A DNA stretch of 64,000 nucleotides, from NCBI GenBank assembly GCA_016801885.1, contig CM028895.1, forward strand, positions 8,518,001 to 8,582,000, written 5' to 3'. Within the stretch, counting starts at the first letter, position 1. The number at the start of each line of letters is the position of its first letter. The notes beneath the pieces are model-generated. The model saw nothing but the letters and a program-made list of their open reading frames with translations, did not search any database and was not told where the DNA came from. Below, piece by piece: positions 48,001 through 61,519 of the stretch. Both the position numbers and the translations under genes were made by a program. The stretch is from Toxotes chatareus. Taxonomy: Eukaryota; Chordata; Actinopteri; Toxotidae.

Positions 48001-50813
48001 CAAAAGACCAATACCGTACCAAGTAACAACTAAAACAAGCAACTCAGAGCTTGGATTCATCTATTTATATAATAATTCTTTCTTATTTACCTGAATTTTC
48101 TGCCCTTCATTTTCAGGATTTCCCAATAACCAAAATACAAATGTTTCCACATCCACTTTACAGGCCACAGTCACCTCGTGTGAACCAACAGATTCCGAGT
48201 TTGTGTTCGCAAAGGGGTCGACTACTGACGGACTCACTGGAAAATGTAACTCCACACCATCCTACCAATTTTGATACCATATTAAACAAATACTTTATGC
48301 AATTTAATTAAATATCCCATGACAGATGATAGTTAAATATTTTACTGCAAGGTAATATACCTGCTCTCTGCTTCTCATACATTCACGCGGGCAAACTAAG
48401 ACCTACTCGCTAAGAATGCCCATACATGTCTGCAGAGGAGAATATTATCAAAAATGGAAACAGAATCAACAGGTGTATTTTTTTTTTTAATTTAGCTGTC
48501 TAATTCTGAGTTTCTACATGTTATCCAGGCTGTTGTGTGATGTGTCTGGATGTTTTGCCACCAGGCTGGTCCTTAAAACTGTAAACACTCTGGCACACCT
48601 GATAGAGAGAGATTATGATGGTGTGCTTGCATATGTGTGTTTGCTCATGTGTCAGTCTTTTGATCTGCAGCTCGTCTTTTGTTGGGCTTTTTTTTTTGTA
48701 GTTATCAGAGAGTTTCCTCTTCTCTTCCTGTCTCCCACAATGCTTTGCTGTCTTTATCAGGCTGCACAAGAGGTCGAACAGTGCTGGGATGAGAAACCAC
48801 TCCACACCTTTCACTCCTGTATCTTCTCTCTTTCTCTCTGTTGCGTATCTCCCTTCCTTTCACTCCCCTGTACTTCTTTAATCTTTTGCCTTGATGCTTT
48901 TTCAAAACTTCTGCTTTTTCTGTTGTCTCCTGTTTTTATTCTTGCAAGTGGGAGCGCCAGACTCTGTGATGTCCAAATATTTGTCAGCTGGTTGGTTGAT
49001 TGTTCAGTCAGTTCAAATTTCACGGGTCCATTTTCCATTCAAAAGGGTTCAAGTAGGGTCTTGTTGTAACTGCCAAGGGTCTGTTTGTGAATACAAACGT
49101 GCAATTCGTGAAAGAATCAGAACGGATCTGTGATCAGCTCTGATCATGTGCTGCATCATGATTCTCTCAGAGGAAGATTATCTTTTCTAAGTCGAGTAGA
49201 AGAGTGTGAACTCAAAAGGTGCAGGACATTTCAGGCTGGGAGTAAATACAGTACGCCCCGGTCTCTTTCTTTAGGGTTTCTTTCCCTCTTTGAAGATTAA
49301 TATATGAGCTTTGGGTTCAGGTACATTTTTCACAGGTCCATTTTTAAAGATAATACTGAATGTTATCTTTGCCTCAGAACCTTCACACAGTTCATCTCTG
49401 TTGGACAATAAAATAGGAGTTGGTTTTGTGTACATGAACGTAAATGGTCGGCATCTTCTCTTGTGTGTATGCACAAATGAGAAAGATCTAAACATTCCTG
49501 ACAAGCTAAACATGCGGCTCCCCTCATTTCTGTTCTGCATCTTTCCATGTTACTAATGAACTTACAGTACATGTCCACAAAGTCAACTACTTCAATAACC
49601 GAATTACTTTCTACCAGTCCACATGCCGCATCAAATCATACACTCTACATCTATGCCCTGAACCAAGTATCGGGTTACTCTATAAACGGATAGAATCGCT
49701 TCATTAAGTAGCTTATTAAATAGGTTATTTGACAGAGTGCTATGTGACATATCTCTGTGTTTTAAGTAGTATTGGGTTACTCCTTCCCCTGGGCTATAAC
49801 ATTATGATGTGCGCAGGTTGCTTTGTGCGGGGCCTGGGTCACGGCCTGATAAATATTTGGGGAGGGTGTACACGCCCCTGCAGCCCTCCCAGAATGAGGG
49901 AGACACAACAGAAACGACAAAGAAAATAAACAAACGCAGCTTTGGAGATGGGCGGCTGCAGCAGGAGATGGACAGAGCAGGTTGGTGCACATGTCCGTTT
50001 CACTGGAAATAAACCTCACCCAGTTTATTATAGGATAATGATTATCTAACATTATTGATTTAACATTTTTCCTTGTGCCCTTAGAGTATCTTTCACGAGT
50101 CCACTGCCCTCTTTAAATATAAGAACGATGTTTTAACAAGTCCATTAAACAATGAGACAAATGAGCTGCTCTTCTGTGTTCATTAGATTCTACTGTAAAA
50201 AGACTGTTTGTTACTGGGAGGGCCAGAGAGAAACCTGCTATATCAGAACAATATTTCAAGGATCTGGTGATCTGAACATACACTTGCATTTGTCTTGAAG
50301 CACAGCGTCACACTAAAACCAAGTATAAATTTACAAAACAGGTACATGCACTGTGGGTGAGTTAACAGAGAGAGAAAGGAGTATGTTGGGTATGTGGGTG
50401 TGTGTGAGTGTGTGTGTGGCTCCGATGTGAAAAGTCCCATGTAGGTGTCCCCTGTGTGTTGACAAAGGGATTAGGTTAGGATCAAGTAGATCTTGCAGAG
50501 CCATGAAGACATCTGCAGACAAGAATATGCAGGTACACTGACACCCACTGAAAACCGACCCCACACAAACAGGCTTACCTTCTGCCACCGCTGAAGAAAC
50601 AGTACAAAATCCCAGACACAAACACACACAAACACTGCCACTACTTACCCCACAGACCACAGGAACAGCACCCAAAGTCACACTCTGTAAATAAACAATA
50701 GGCTTTTGACAGGACAGACACACACATATACACACACCTTCTGCCAGGGTGTTGTCCTCCGAGTGTCCATTCAGGCTGGTCATGCTGGAGATCTGTCCAT
50801 TTTTCTGCAGAGG
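31686..50813 (-). CDS. akap12: A-kinase anchoring protein 12 (gravin/SSeCKS), with alternative 5' exons
   Basis: Membrane- and cytoskeleton-associated scaffold that tethers PKA (RII), PKC, calmodulin and beta-adrenergic receptor complexes. The short form joins exon 40236-40212 to 36055-31686, giving 1464 residues. A longer form uses exon 50813-50738 and needs a further upstream exon not found here. In short-form numbering, basic MARCKS-like/effector segments are at about 73-90 (FKKIFRFVGFKFTLKKDK), 188-212 (SPLRKLFSGGLFSNLRKK), 330-365 (GSPLKKLFTGAGLKKLSTKK), 431-453 (SSFKKLVTPKKLVKR), 517-540 (DTSVSWEALMCMGGPKKR) and about 633 (FFPGRRKKK). PLSEYDE and SPSWIPA are conserved. The rest is acidic, Glu/Ala/Thr/Pro-rich and disordered. 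An amphipathic helix near the C-terminus (AEVMAQVIEVIEEAVKEI) is the likely RII-binding site. It is shorter than human (about 1782 residues for the long form). Probably the b paralogue of fish. Confidence 0.95.
36056..40211 (-). other. akap12: akap12 intron before the main exon
   Basis: AT-rich intronic sequence between the beta first exon and the main exon. It holds no recognisable exon. It contains a short GT run near 38199-38231 and G-rich plus-strand stretches at 38400-38580 (GGGGGAGAAGG, GGAGGGGGAGGAGGG), which might be regulatory. Confidence 0.55.
40212..40236 (-). CDS. akap12: akap12 short-isoform (beta-type) first coding exon, 25 nt
   Basis: The minus strand reads ATG CTT GGA ACA ATT ACT CTA ACA G|GTAAGC, that is MLGTITLT followed by a split valine. 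Human AKAP12 beta begins MLGTITIT before VGQ. The phase-1 end joins exactly to the TT that begins the large exon, restoring V-G-Q. The exon is far too short to be found as an ORF. A separate promoter must lie just upstream, about 40.24-40.65 kb. Confidence 0.92.
40237..40620 (-). promoter_or_regulatory. akap12: probable akap12 beta promoter and 5' UTR
   Basis: The region upstream of the MLGTITLT exon must hold the 5' UTR and promoter of the short transcript. It contains CT/GA-rich tracts (CTTTCTTTCTGTCTCCCTCGCTCTCTCTTCC). No TATA box or transcription start can be fixed by eye. Confidence 0.4.
40621..40644. repeat. (C)24 homopolymer upstream of the akap12 beta start
   Basis: An uninterrupted run of 24 C on the plus strand, G on the akap12 sense strand, about 385 nt upstream of the beta ATG. 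Such G tracts can form quadruplexes, and runs of this length are prone to sequencing-length errors. Confidence 0.9.
40645..50737 (-). other. akap12: akap12 intron between the long-isoform exon and the beta promoter
   Basis: About 10 kb without a supported exon on either strand. Plus-strand ORFs of 100-190 residues (for example 43311-43871, 48518-49069) are low-complexity or Cys/Ser/Leu-rich chance frames with no family match. It holds one recognised interspersed repeat, listed separately. Confidence 0.55.
42750..42945 (+). repeat. copy of a common teleost non-autonomous repeat
   Basis: GATTCAGTAAAAGCCCAAATACATTCAGTTTACTGCCATAAGTGACAAAGAAAACCAGAACATATTCACATTTGAGAAGCTGGAAC, then an AT-rich end with TTATAAAAGTAGTTGTGGATTAG, resembles the end of a short DNA-transposon-like repeat that I recognise as abundant in fish genomes. 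A second, shorter copy lies near 52.0 kb and shares the TTTGAGAAG-TTGGAAC block. The exact family name is not known to me. Confidence 0.6.
50738..50813 (-). CDS. akap12: akap12 long-isoform (alpha-type) internal coding exon, 76 nt
   Basis: The acceptor is CTTTTTTTCAG|CCTCTG and the donor is GCAGAAG|GTGTGT. It encodes PLQKNGQISSMTSLNGHSED and then NTLAE plus the first base of valine, matching LLQKNGQLSTINGVAEQ of human AKAP12 alpha. It ends in phase 1 and joins the main exon as E-VGQPD. The upstream exon carrying the myristoylated MG start was not found between here and 64000. Confidence 0.9.
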
Positions 50814-51994
50814 CTGAAAAAAAGACAGAAAGCAAAGACACTCTGAGTGAAAGGGTATTTTTTTTTTCAAATTTGAATGTATTAGCAAAAGCAGGGACAC
50901 AAGCCACAAGTTCCACAATACTTTCTTTAGGAGATGAGAAGGTCAATGCCGCTCATTTCTGCGAGCTAAGCGTGGAGCTAGTTTCACAGTTTGTCACCAC
51001 TCACCATCATACACTGTATAATGGTTTGAGAGTACTGCAAACCAGCAAATAAATACCTTTACTTCAACCGACCCATCATGTTTTATAATCAGTGAATCAG
51101 CTTACAGGACTCTGTTAGATCCTTAAATGGTGTGTGTGCCGCCACTGTGTTATTCAGCCAAAAACAGTTTTATTAGCAGGCAGAAGAATTTATTGGTGAA
51201 AGGCAAAAAACACCAAAGCAAGAGCCAAAAATAGGTAAATTCACCTCGGGTCACACTCACAACACCTCAATAACATTATTTTTACGATGTTCAGTCAGCT
51301 GATTTTGTTCAATGGTCAAGTTACAGGCAAGTTAGCAATGAAGTCTGAAAAAGAACTTCACTACACTGTCAACAAACATACCAACATCAGAGCATAAAGG
51401 AATATTTCAGGATCACTGGTGATACAATAGAGGATCAAAAAGTATAATTTTACACTCATTTTTCATTATGGGCAAAGTCAAGTTAAAAAGATACAACCTG
51501 GCTCACAGCACCTCATCGGTGAAACTGACAAAGTTTTTTTTTTTTTTTCTTGCAGCGACTGACAGCCGCACAATAGCAGGCAGGCCAGAGCTTTTGTCTG
51601 TCCCCGACCAGGGGAGAGGGAACCAGAGCCTCCCCACAGAGCTGCTAATCTAACTAATGGACAACTCAGGCTCCATTCCCAGCAGCCCAGAGTCCTTCAG
51701 GAAAGACCTGAAAAATGACACCACAGAGAAGGCACTCTGCTTGGGACAGATCGGAGAGATGTAGTAAATGATGAGGAAAAAGAAAGCGCGAGAGAGAGAG
51801 AGAGAAAAGCGTGGAAGAGTGGAGGGAGGGACCGGTCATCAGGAGGAGAGCTGTCCTACATGGTGTTGTAATTGTTTGGGAGGAACAAGACAAAGGTCTC
51901 TACAGTGAGGAGAGGAGTGTGCATTATCATTTTCATTTTCTTTATCTTTTCTACTCCTGATTATTTTCTTTATCTGCCACTTAATCATTTATTT

Positions 51995-52150
51995 TGTTCA
52001 ACCAGCAGTCCAAAATTCTCTCACTTTCACAAATTTGAGAAGTTGGAACTAGATAATATTTATTATTAATTGATAATCAATTATCAATTATCAAAATAGT
52101 CGTTATAGCTGCTATTTTTCTGCCAGTCAACTCATTGATTAATTAAACTC
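51995..52150 (+). repeat. second diverged copy of the teleost repeat seen at 42.8 kb
   Basis: TTTGAGAAGTTGGAACTAGATAATATTTATTATTAATTGATAATCAATTATCAATTATCAAAATAGTCG, then TTTTTCTGCCAGTCAACTCATTGATTAATTAA, resembles the same family end, with its characteristic imperfect ATCAATTA-type inverted repeats. It is non-coding. Confidence 0.6.
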
Positions 52151-55100
52151 AGTTCCATCCAACAGGTTTTGGGAATCAACAAATTTGGAAATGCTCCTCA
52201 CTTCAGTGGAACTTCAGCGTAATTCTGTCCAAGTACTTTTGGCCACATTACGTAAAAGCTCTACACACACACGCACACACACACACAGACAAAACCCTGA
52301 AATATGCTCCTGCTCTCTGTCAGTACTGCAGCAACCCTGCCCTGCACAATTTAATTAACTGGGCAGCTACATTTCAGGACAATGAACTTGAGTCATGTTT
52401 GTTGGATGCACAAAACATCTGATTCTGTTTGTATCAGCGTCTGATCTTTCAAACTACTTAGTGAGACGGCTTCGGCTGCAAGCGACTGTGATTGGTTGTA
52501 GATGTAATCAGAAATCTCAGAACACATTTACTGCTAAAACACAATATGACCATGCCTTTTTATTCTTGTTCGCTGCAAGCCAAGTGATCCCACCCTGCAA
52601 AGCTCATGGAGAAACAGAGAACCTCACAGTGAGGTCATGTACAATTCGGTTCTTTAAGTGCTTATGGTGCCCTCCTGTCTAAAAGGCGTGATCCACCCAG
52701 GAAAACAATGCTTGAGTGAAAACAGGCAAACACAACTGCAGCCATCTTGTTGTTTCATATGAGGGGCCATTACTCTCACACACATAAAAAGCTCATTGGT
52801 TCAAGTGCTTTCACACAGAGGAGGCCGGCGCTGTCACTGTTGTCCTTTTAAAGCAATCAGGACCTCTGATCAGATTTGGTGTGTGAGGCCTCGGCTGACC
52901 TCCAGACCTGCAGCAACCCTGCCCTCCCCTGGTCTACCTCATGACTGGCATTCCCAGCATTCCTTGTCCTCTTCACCAAAATTCCAGAGACGCCCCCCCG
53001 CCCCCCCCTTCAGCCACCTCTGTCCTTCAGTTACCTCGTAAGTCCCCTCTGACCACCATTAAAATGCCACTCCTTCGTATGGGTGTCAGAAATGTCGCCG
53101 CTATATTCCCACAGTGGCAGGAGTATTTGGACCGACAGTGAGTGCATGGGTGTGGGATAAATTAAGTTTATGAGCCAAGTATCCACATTGGACAAATATG
53201 CACCTCATGATTTTTGTTTGATACCAATAGTCAGAGCTAGAGCTAGGAATTACTTTAGTCGAGGTGCAAAGAAAGGGCGTGGTGATCAGGGTGGTGGCTG
53301 GGGTGTAGCATGTCTGGTCTTCATGCAGAGGACTGGAGTTTGTGTCTCATAATGAGGCTATGGCTATTTATAAACACTAACCATGATCTTTCATTTACTT
53401 TAAACAACTGTTTTAGTTTAGTTAACTCCTAACCACATTAGGGCTGAATCTATGTGCAACACTCTCAGACTTCTAGCTATGGAGACTTGAGTAGAAGGTT
53501 TAAACCTTTAACCTTACTTTGACACTTCAAAGAGAATCATCAATATTTGTGTTAAGCAGCTCTCGAGTAATCAAGCAGAGAAAGAGGTTTGTCCTCTAAA
53601 GGATCTCATGTCCTGCTCATATAGAAATGACCGTGTAGGAATTATAAGAATTTCAGTTTCAGGTTATCATTTCAGTGAACTGAAACTGAACAGACCCAGA
53701 AACTGATAAGTTCTGCGTCGTCTGAGCTGCTCTGAATTCCTTTCACGAGTCCCCAGACAGAATATGTTGATGTTTCACTGCCAGTTGTGCATTTTTTGAC
53801 GTCTGTCTGGTCAGCATGGTCTGCCACAAAGACCTAAAGACAGACTTAGACCTGCTCCAAAAAAGTGCACAAAGGAATGGTCACAAAACAAAACAACAGC
53901 GAGGAGGAAAAAAAAAAAAAAACAGTAGGGGAGAGTGTTTTGTTTTCTGTCTGCTTTTCTGTATATTATGATCAGATTGAATTTAGTTCATTGGAAAACA
54001 TTTGAACAGACTTATTTATATTGATGAATAAAAGCATCATTATGATTTTGTTCATATGCTGACAGTATTGGTATAAGTACATTAAGCCACAGGGACCAAG
54101 CATCAGTGGACGCCTCCTGCCTCTCTTACAGCCTCTTTCAGCTCTTTTCATTTGTACTTGGTCTCATCTTCATTCATAACTAGAGGTTAAACACTCATGA
54201 AGGACGATTTTATCTCCCACCTTCCCTCTGTGCAGCATCTTTCACTTGAGTGCTTGCTCATCCATTAGGCACTGGATTTCTGCCAGCAAGCGGACTTATG
54301 TGGTTTTTATGATAAAAGCTGATTCACTATTTGGACATAACAGAAATAACTGCTACAATTTGTTTCATCCAACTTGTTATCACAAAGTGTTGGAGCAGGT
54401 AGTAACAGTGAACTGCAGACAGGTAAAGCTGAAGTGGACAAACATAGCCACCTCCGAGCGTTAATTCATAAAACTCAGGTATCCACAATAAAGGATGAGG
54501 GTGATATTAAACGTTTTTCATTCCGTTTCGAAATCCTGAGAAAACTGCAACATGAGCCACAGTATGAAGCTACTGACAAGTACTGCTCAGTTATTGTGAA
54601 CATACGTCCTGTCGTTCATGCAGAATCAATCACACATTAACTGTCCTGCTGGCACAAATTCTCATCAAGCATCTATTGATCTATCAATGAAAATTGCCCT
54701 AAACAGTTGTTCTTTTACTTCTATTTGAGTAATGCTGGCAAAAAAAACACCCAAAAAAACAAAACAAAACAAAAAAAAAAACCTACAACACTTAGCTGTA
54801 TAAGGAAATTACTGAGGCTTTTTTTAAGAATAGGAATCAGTGGGCTTGGGCCTGAAAACCACAGAGTAACGAAGTAAAAAAGTACTGCAAGACAGACTAC
54901 AGCTTTATATGGTTATAATCTTTTCATGGGATTTATTAACAATGAGAAAAATAAAGTCTAAATTCAGCCTTATCCTAGAAATCAAAACAAAAATAGCACG
55001 TGTCTTGTGCTTCGAAGTCTCACATTACCTGGGTGAAGTCACCCTGTTGACTCCCCCATTGACATGTCATTTCACTGGCTGTTTATAAAAAGTGCAGAAA

Positions 55101-57627
55101 GTGCTGGGAGATAGGGGTTAATAACTGCTGTCATACTGGCTGACAGAGCTGTGTTTTTACTCATTCTCAGCTGCATTGCAACAACTCTTTGCTATACTGG
55201 CCTCAGCTAAGGTGTTAACAGAATAATTTGTTCATGCACTGAATCATTTAAGTATGCATATGTTAACACTGGTCTGTCTCCAAGACATGGAGCTGAGCCT
55301 TTAGTTCATAAAGCCACAATTCTTGGCCAGCAAGCAACGCTTTTATCTTGCTGCCACCTGGGGAAGCGATTGTGTGAAATTGTCTTTGGCACAATTTAAA
55401 TGACAAAGAAATACCAATAAGTCTAATTAGTCCAGTTCACTTTGTGCAAGCAAAAACCAGATAGTAAACTTAAATAAGATTAGATTTTATCCTTTGCCAT
55501 TTTCCTACGACCTTTTCTCTCACTTTACCAGTGAATCTTTGATTCTTGATTCTTGTTGTCTGCCTCTCTCATTTATTTCTTGGCTGTACCTCTGTACTCA
55601 GTGGCTCCCAGAGAGAGACGACCTGCTGTCTCCTAAATCACTCCATGAAGGCCAGAAGACGAGATTTATATCCCTTAAACCAAACACAGACCGCAGGAGG
55701 AGGGGGTTAATGGAAAAGAAGAGGGTGACGCAGCTGCCCAGTTACAACTCAAACCCAGATCTCTGGTCTCAGAACAGTCCGAGAGAAGATGAAGAACTAA
55801 GCATGTAAAATGAGGACTGGTGACCTTTATTTTAAAATGGCCCACTCAAATAAAACATCATATCAAAAATGGTATCAAAATTACAGCAGGAATAGCTTAA
55901 AGGAGCCTGACACTGAGGGTGAAATTGATTTAGGAGCTTCCACGTACCAAAAAGGGCTGCATTTGATTCGGTTTCCTCTAAAAAACCTATTTTGTTCTGA
56001 TTTACACAGTAAGTTATCATCAAGATGGATTTAAAGGTCAAAGTGAAATAGAGGTTCAGGCAGCAGAACAGTGGGTGAGTGTAGCTGAAGTTCTGGATTG
56101 AATATATTTGATATCGGATACACTAGGCTAATATTTTCCAGCTCACCACAAAACTAGCTATAAACGTCAATCATAAGGCAATAATGATGAAGCAGGAACA
56201 GCAGTCATAAATTTACTCCATCTGGTTAACGTGGTCATTTCATAGCCAGTGTATTGACAATGACTCAGTGAGGTGCTGCTGAAAATGCACAGGAAGAAAA
56301 ATGTAACTGCTTCAGACTTTCCTAAGATTTTAACTTTGTACAAATATAAAGAAAAGAAAAATATAAGAATTTCAAAACTGTCTTGGTGAACGACTGTGTT
56401 GTAGTCACGTTAGTGTTCCCCCCAGACGAACATATGTACGCACAAGCGAACTCGCAGTAGGAGATAATCGGCTTAAAGACTCTCTGTGGGGTCGCAGTTT
56501 GTTCGTGACAGTTAACCTCACAACCTCTGACCTCTGAGGTGTGGACAGTCTCAGAGAAGACGAAAGGAGGATGACGCCGCAGGAGGGTGTGGGTGAGTGA
56601 GGGTAGATAAAAACAGAGAGGAGAGGAGGAGTGAGAGGAGGTGAAAGCAGAGACACGAAGACAGAAAAGGAGAGGAGACGAGAGACAGGGAGTCAGAATG
56701 AGGAGAACAAAGATGAAGAAGAATATACTGAGGGAGAGCGATGGGGAGTCGTCCTTCCTTAATGGCTCCCAGTCTACAGGAAAGGTTAACTATAGTTGGT
56801 TCTTACTGATTTTTACCACAAAATATCAGGATTTTTCAGGAGCAGAAGGAGATGTAGATCTTTAAAGAGAAACAAATTTTCACCTGGATTTCCTTTCATT
56901 GAGCTTCCTGCTACAAGAAGACGCTGTTTTCTGCAGAGAAAATGCAACTAAACACACAGATTAGGCACAAGAGAGTCTTTCAAAGTGCTGAGACAAAGGA
57001 GGAATTCCACATTTTGGGAAATAATCTTATTTGTTATCTTGCAGACAGCTGGATGCAATGATTGATACTGGCTTTTGTCTGTATGATAAATATGAATCAT
57101 CTGACATATAATATCTCTCGGTAAATTCCAATTTTCTTTTTTTTAACTTTGGCTGTTGTTCAAACTATGATAAGTGTCCATTGTTGAGTTTTCGAGGTGT
57201 TGGTTGGTGGATTTTGAGATATTGGTCGATAGAAGTCACCCAAAAGCTTAGATATTTCAAAGAAAGAACATCTCTCTGATTACCAACTTAACCACCATCA
57301 TCTGAAAAGTCCTGATGAATCAAACTCCAAATCTATGTTCTTCTAAGCAGGATAAAACAAGCAGTGAGAGGTATTTACCAATAAATATGACATCCAGGTC
57401 TATATAGAGGAGTTTTCAGGGGCCTGTGTGACCATCATATCTGACTCCCTCTCCCTCCCTCTCCCTTCATGTCTCTTCACCCCTGCCAGCCCCCAATCTA
57501 TTATCCCTGACCCCCACATTCAGTACATACCAAAGATCAAAGCCTGACAAGACCCCCGAAGAACACTCTCACTGTTTCCACAAGCCATTAACTCTGCTCA
57601 GGTGCTCGGACTGAGGGTACCTGAGCT

Positions 57628-57761
<134 letters not shown>

Positions 57762-59294
57762 CAACTGAACAAATGATTGTAAGTCTCACAACATGAAGTC
57801 ATATCCAGATGTATAACAGATCTACTACTCTTCTCTGTCTCTTTTCTCTTCCAGTATTCCCTCTGTCACCCCAGCTGTTCTGCTCACTTCTGCTCTTTAT
57901 GCAGAGCAGGTTTGACTGACAGATTTTATTTATGGTGGCTTTCAGGAAAAAAGGCAGGTCACAATAAATCTGTCAACTCTTCACTGCCAAAACTCCCCTC
58001 TATTAATTTAGGAATGAAGACAACACTGAGTCTTTTATTTGGCTGAAAGTTCACACTGAATCATCCTGTTGATTCATCGCAAAATACAGTTTACCTGCTA
58101 AGGACTGGATGACTCAAACTGAGAGACTTGAGACTTGGACTCAGGTCACAAAATGAGGACCTGAGACTTGACTTAAAGGGGGACATTCCACTTTACTCAT
58201 CATGTGGAGAACTATTCAGCCTCTGAAACAGTTATGTAACATCTTTTTGACTCTGGAGGGAGAGCTATAAAGCTTAAAAATAATAATAATAATGTCATTG
58301 TAAAAGTCAGTGTTTCCGCTATCAGTTACATTCATTCAGTATTAGCAGGCACCAACTCAGCCTCATGTTATTTTGACCGAGAATCCAAGAACAATAAAAA
58401 TGAAAAAGACAGCGTCAGCAGCCCTTGGATGACCACGCACCTTGAATATTTATGCACTGATGCCAGTTATGTAACAGCATCCTCTAACACAGCTTTTAAA
58501 GCAAATGTTCAGTTGCTGTTTCATGTTAATGGCCAGTTCTCACAGACTTGAAATTGACATGAAATCATGTGATTTCACTTGGAGTTGTCTAGCACCTTTT
58601 AGGTTTCATGACAGCTGCATGAATTATGATTGCATACCACAAAATGGTTTCGTCTTATATGTCCTGGGAAAACAGGACTGCTGTTCAATGCATCGTGCCC
58701 ACTGAACCATCCATCCTTTGGTTGTACCACACCAAAAGATGGATGGTTCAGGCAACAAAAACACTTCAGTTAGGGAAGAGTCATGGTTGTGGTTAAACAC
58801 TGAAAATGTGGACACTTTGTGTCTCCCGCTACTGTTGACGTTTTCAGTATTTAAACAAGATTTTTTTCCCAAACCTTCAAGAAGCACTTTGAGTTGAGTT
58901 GTCATCACATAACCATAATGTCCTAATCAAGTCAAATGCTGTATTGCAATTTAAATACTGTAGGAAAACAAATTACTGCTATATTGTAACTGAATGTTTT
59001 GTAGATAAGTTCACTATTTTTTGAGTAAAAAAAAATAATCCAGCAAGCATTATAGTTCTTTCAAAACTTCTGTTTCGAATATTTAAAAAAAAAAAAAAAG
59101 AAAAAGAAAAAAGAAAATTCCATGATATGATGTCCACAGCCTTTCAGCACTGGAGACCACATCAGTCAGCTTGTGTGACTGTCAGCTGTATCTGATTGAA
59201 GCCTGGTCCACAAACAAAATGTAAGAAGAGAAGCTGAGGGACATTGAATTAGATAAATAAAATAGCAGAAGGATAAAATAAGCCAAGACCCAAA

Positions 59295-59326
<32 letters not shown>

Positions 59327-60507
59327 TGAGAGAGAGAACGAGAAGGGGAGGAAGGGATGGGGTATGACAGAAAGAAAGAAATGCAAACTAAAAGACTGAC
59401 CCTGAAGCTGCAGTGTCCACACACACCTGTTAGCTGCCATTTTAGGACAACAGATGAAACCAGGTTGTCCTTCTCTACCTACATCAGTGCATCACTGACC
59501 CTTTAACCCCAAATCTCTATACCTCCCACAATTTGTCTGTTTTTCGTCACCCCCATCCCCTTCATCTGTGCGGCTGCTACACTTGAACAGCAAACGGAGC
59601 CAAACAACAACAACAGCCTTGTTGCAGAAAAAAGACCCCCCAGGACACGTTCATAATCAGGCCGCACTGGCCAGCGTTTGACCCCAGGGGCCTGCCTCTC
59701 TAACTGGGTTGAAATAACAAATCCACCCCCTTCAGTAAGCTCTGAGCCCTGATAAGCATCAGAGCTCCAGAGTCATATGTGAGAAAAGAAGATGACTGGT
59801 GGTGGTGTTGGGGGCGGGGGCACACAAACAACATTTAGGGTTAAATATATCACTTAAACTCAAAGCTATTCAAATACTTGAAGGACATTTTCCATTTCCA
59901 ATTCACATATTTTTGGACACAGTCTGTCATTGAGAAGCAGCACATGTTGCTCCTTAAAGTTGAAATCTGTACTTTCCTCTGCAGCAGCAAAAAGTAAATT
60001 CAATGATTTTCAAATAAAGAAGGGAATGAAGAGTGGAGCTGAATTGAGCTGAGAATTGAATTGAATTGAGTTGAGTTAGGAACAACTTTACTGATCTTTA
60101 TTTATTTATTATTAGCACAGACAGTGGAGTCTTAGTTACTGCATAACGAACATTTTCCTCTTCTAGGTGCCATTTGATTTTAACACAGTTAAAAGAGACA
60201 TGTGAAAGAAATCAGCTTTAAAAATAGTCCTGTTTTCTTGCCAGAATACAACCAGCTCCTCAGTGTTGTTCTCCTCATCTCATTACCTTCATTTGTCTGC
60301 TTAACATAGCAGGAACAGTATATGGGCTTTAGTCCACTGATGCAATTATCTAGTCTAAAAAAAAATGTAAATAACTTAATCACAATCACAAACACGCCCC
60401 AAGTTAAATCATAGTGGCTTCTTGCCTCAGTAAATCATGAAGAATTCTCCATGACAATTTTGAAAATTTGTTTGTTGTTCTCTTCAGACTAATGCATTTA
60501 ATTATTA

Positions 60508-60850
60508 CCTCCCCCAAGGAGGTTATGTTTTCACCCATGTCTGTTTGTTGGTTTGTTTATTTGTCAGGAGGATTACGCAAAAAGTACTAAACCGATCTGA
60601 ACCCGGCAGGAAGAACCCATTAAAGTTTGGCGCAGATCCAGGAAATTTTTATCACTTTCCTTAACATTGCGAGATAATGCATTTTCCGATATTTTCGTCA
60701 CATTCTCATGACAAAATAATGTATGAATCTTAATGCAGAAATTCAGACATATTTATGGGGTTGAGCTCTATGAGCTTCTACAGTTTGATGCAGATCCTGA
60801 CAGCAATCTGGATCTGGTGCAAGAAAATGTTGAATCCACATTACACACAG
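60508..60850 (+). repeat. copy of a widespread ancient interspersed repeat
   Basis: The diagnostic run is CCTCCCCCAAGGAGGTTATGTTTTCACCC, then GTCAGGAGGATTACGCAAAAAGTACTAAACCGAT, then GGAAGAACCCATTAAAGTTTGGCGCAGATCC, then AACATTGCGAGATAATGC. I recognise this sequence as an element scattered through many animal genomes, but I cannot name the family with certainty. Its small ORF (60733-60933) is a chance frame. Confidence 0.7.
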
Positions 60851-61519
60851 AGTTGTACTTACTATGTTTCATGACAAATAAATCATGTATGTCATCAGTC
60901 TACTTCCTTCTTTCTTTTATCTTTCTCTTATAAGAGCTAGACTGACATGTGTAAGATTGTGTGCTAATTCTTGTGATGAATGACATATTGTATTTTTTTT
61001 TAAAGCAGGACAGCTTATGAAACCTGTTCATGTTTAAGCTGGTGGGTAGTTCACAGACAATAAGGATATTTCAGTGCCCAAAGCAGTGAGCCATTTAAAA
61101 CAACACATCCATTTGGCTCAAATAAGTAAGCAGTGACTTTGCTGTTTGTTTCTAATTATCTTGAGACAGCAGTTGGCATCATAAGACACCACTTACAGAG
61201 TCCAAACGCAGCAGTATATATACAGTATGCGGTTTGTGACAAAAGATACTTCTGCTGCGTGAGGTCTGTCCCGACTCCTTAAATCACAGCTGGAGTCACT
61301 TGGGCAAAATCAAATATACAGATACAACAGAAACAAGTGCCATAATAAATGTCCAAGGTCCCTAAGGTCCCTAAGGACAACTGTGTCCCATAAAAATTAC
61401 TTTGCGTCAAGTGCCGTGCTGCATCTCATGCTTTAAATCAGTGCTGACCTTTTTATTATTTAACCACAAACTTTACCAAACTTTAACAAACTGCTTTGAG
61501 TGAACACAAGGAAAACAGA

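Noticed and set aside
48518..49069. A 183-residue Cys/Leu/Phe-rich plus-strand ORF
   Set aside because: It is hydrophobic because of T-rich DNA. There is no signal of a real membrane protein family and no supporting gene structure.
60733..60933. A 66-residue ORF
   Set aside because: It lies mostly inside a recognised interspersed repeat and represents a decayed non-coding copy.
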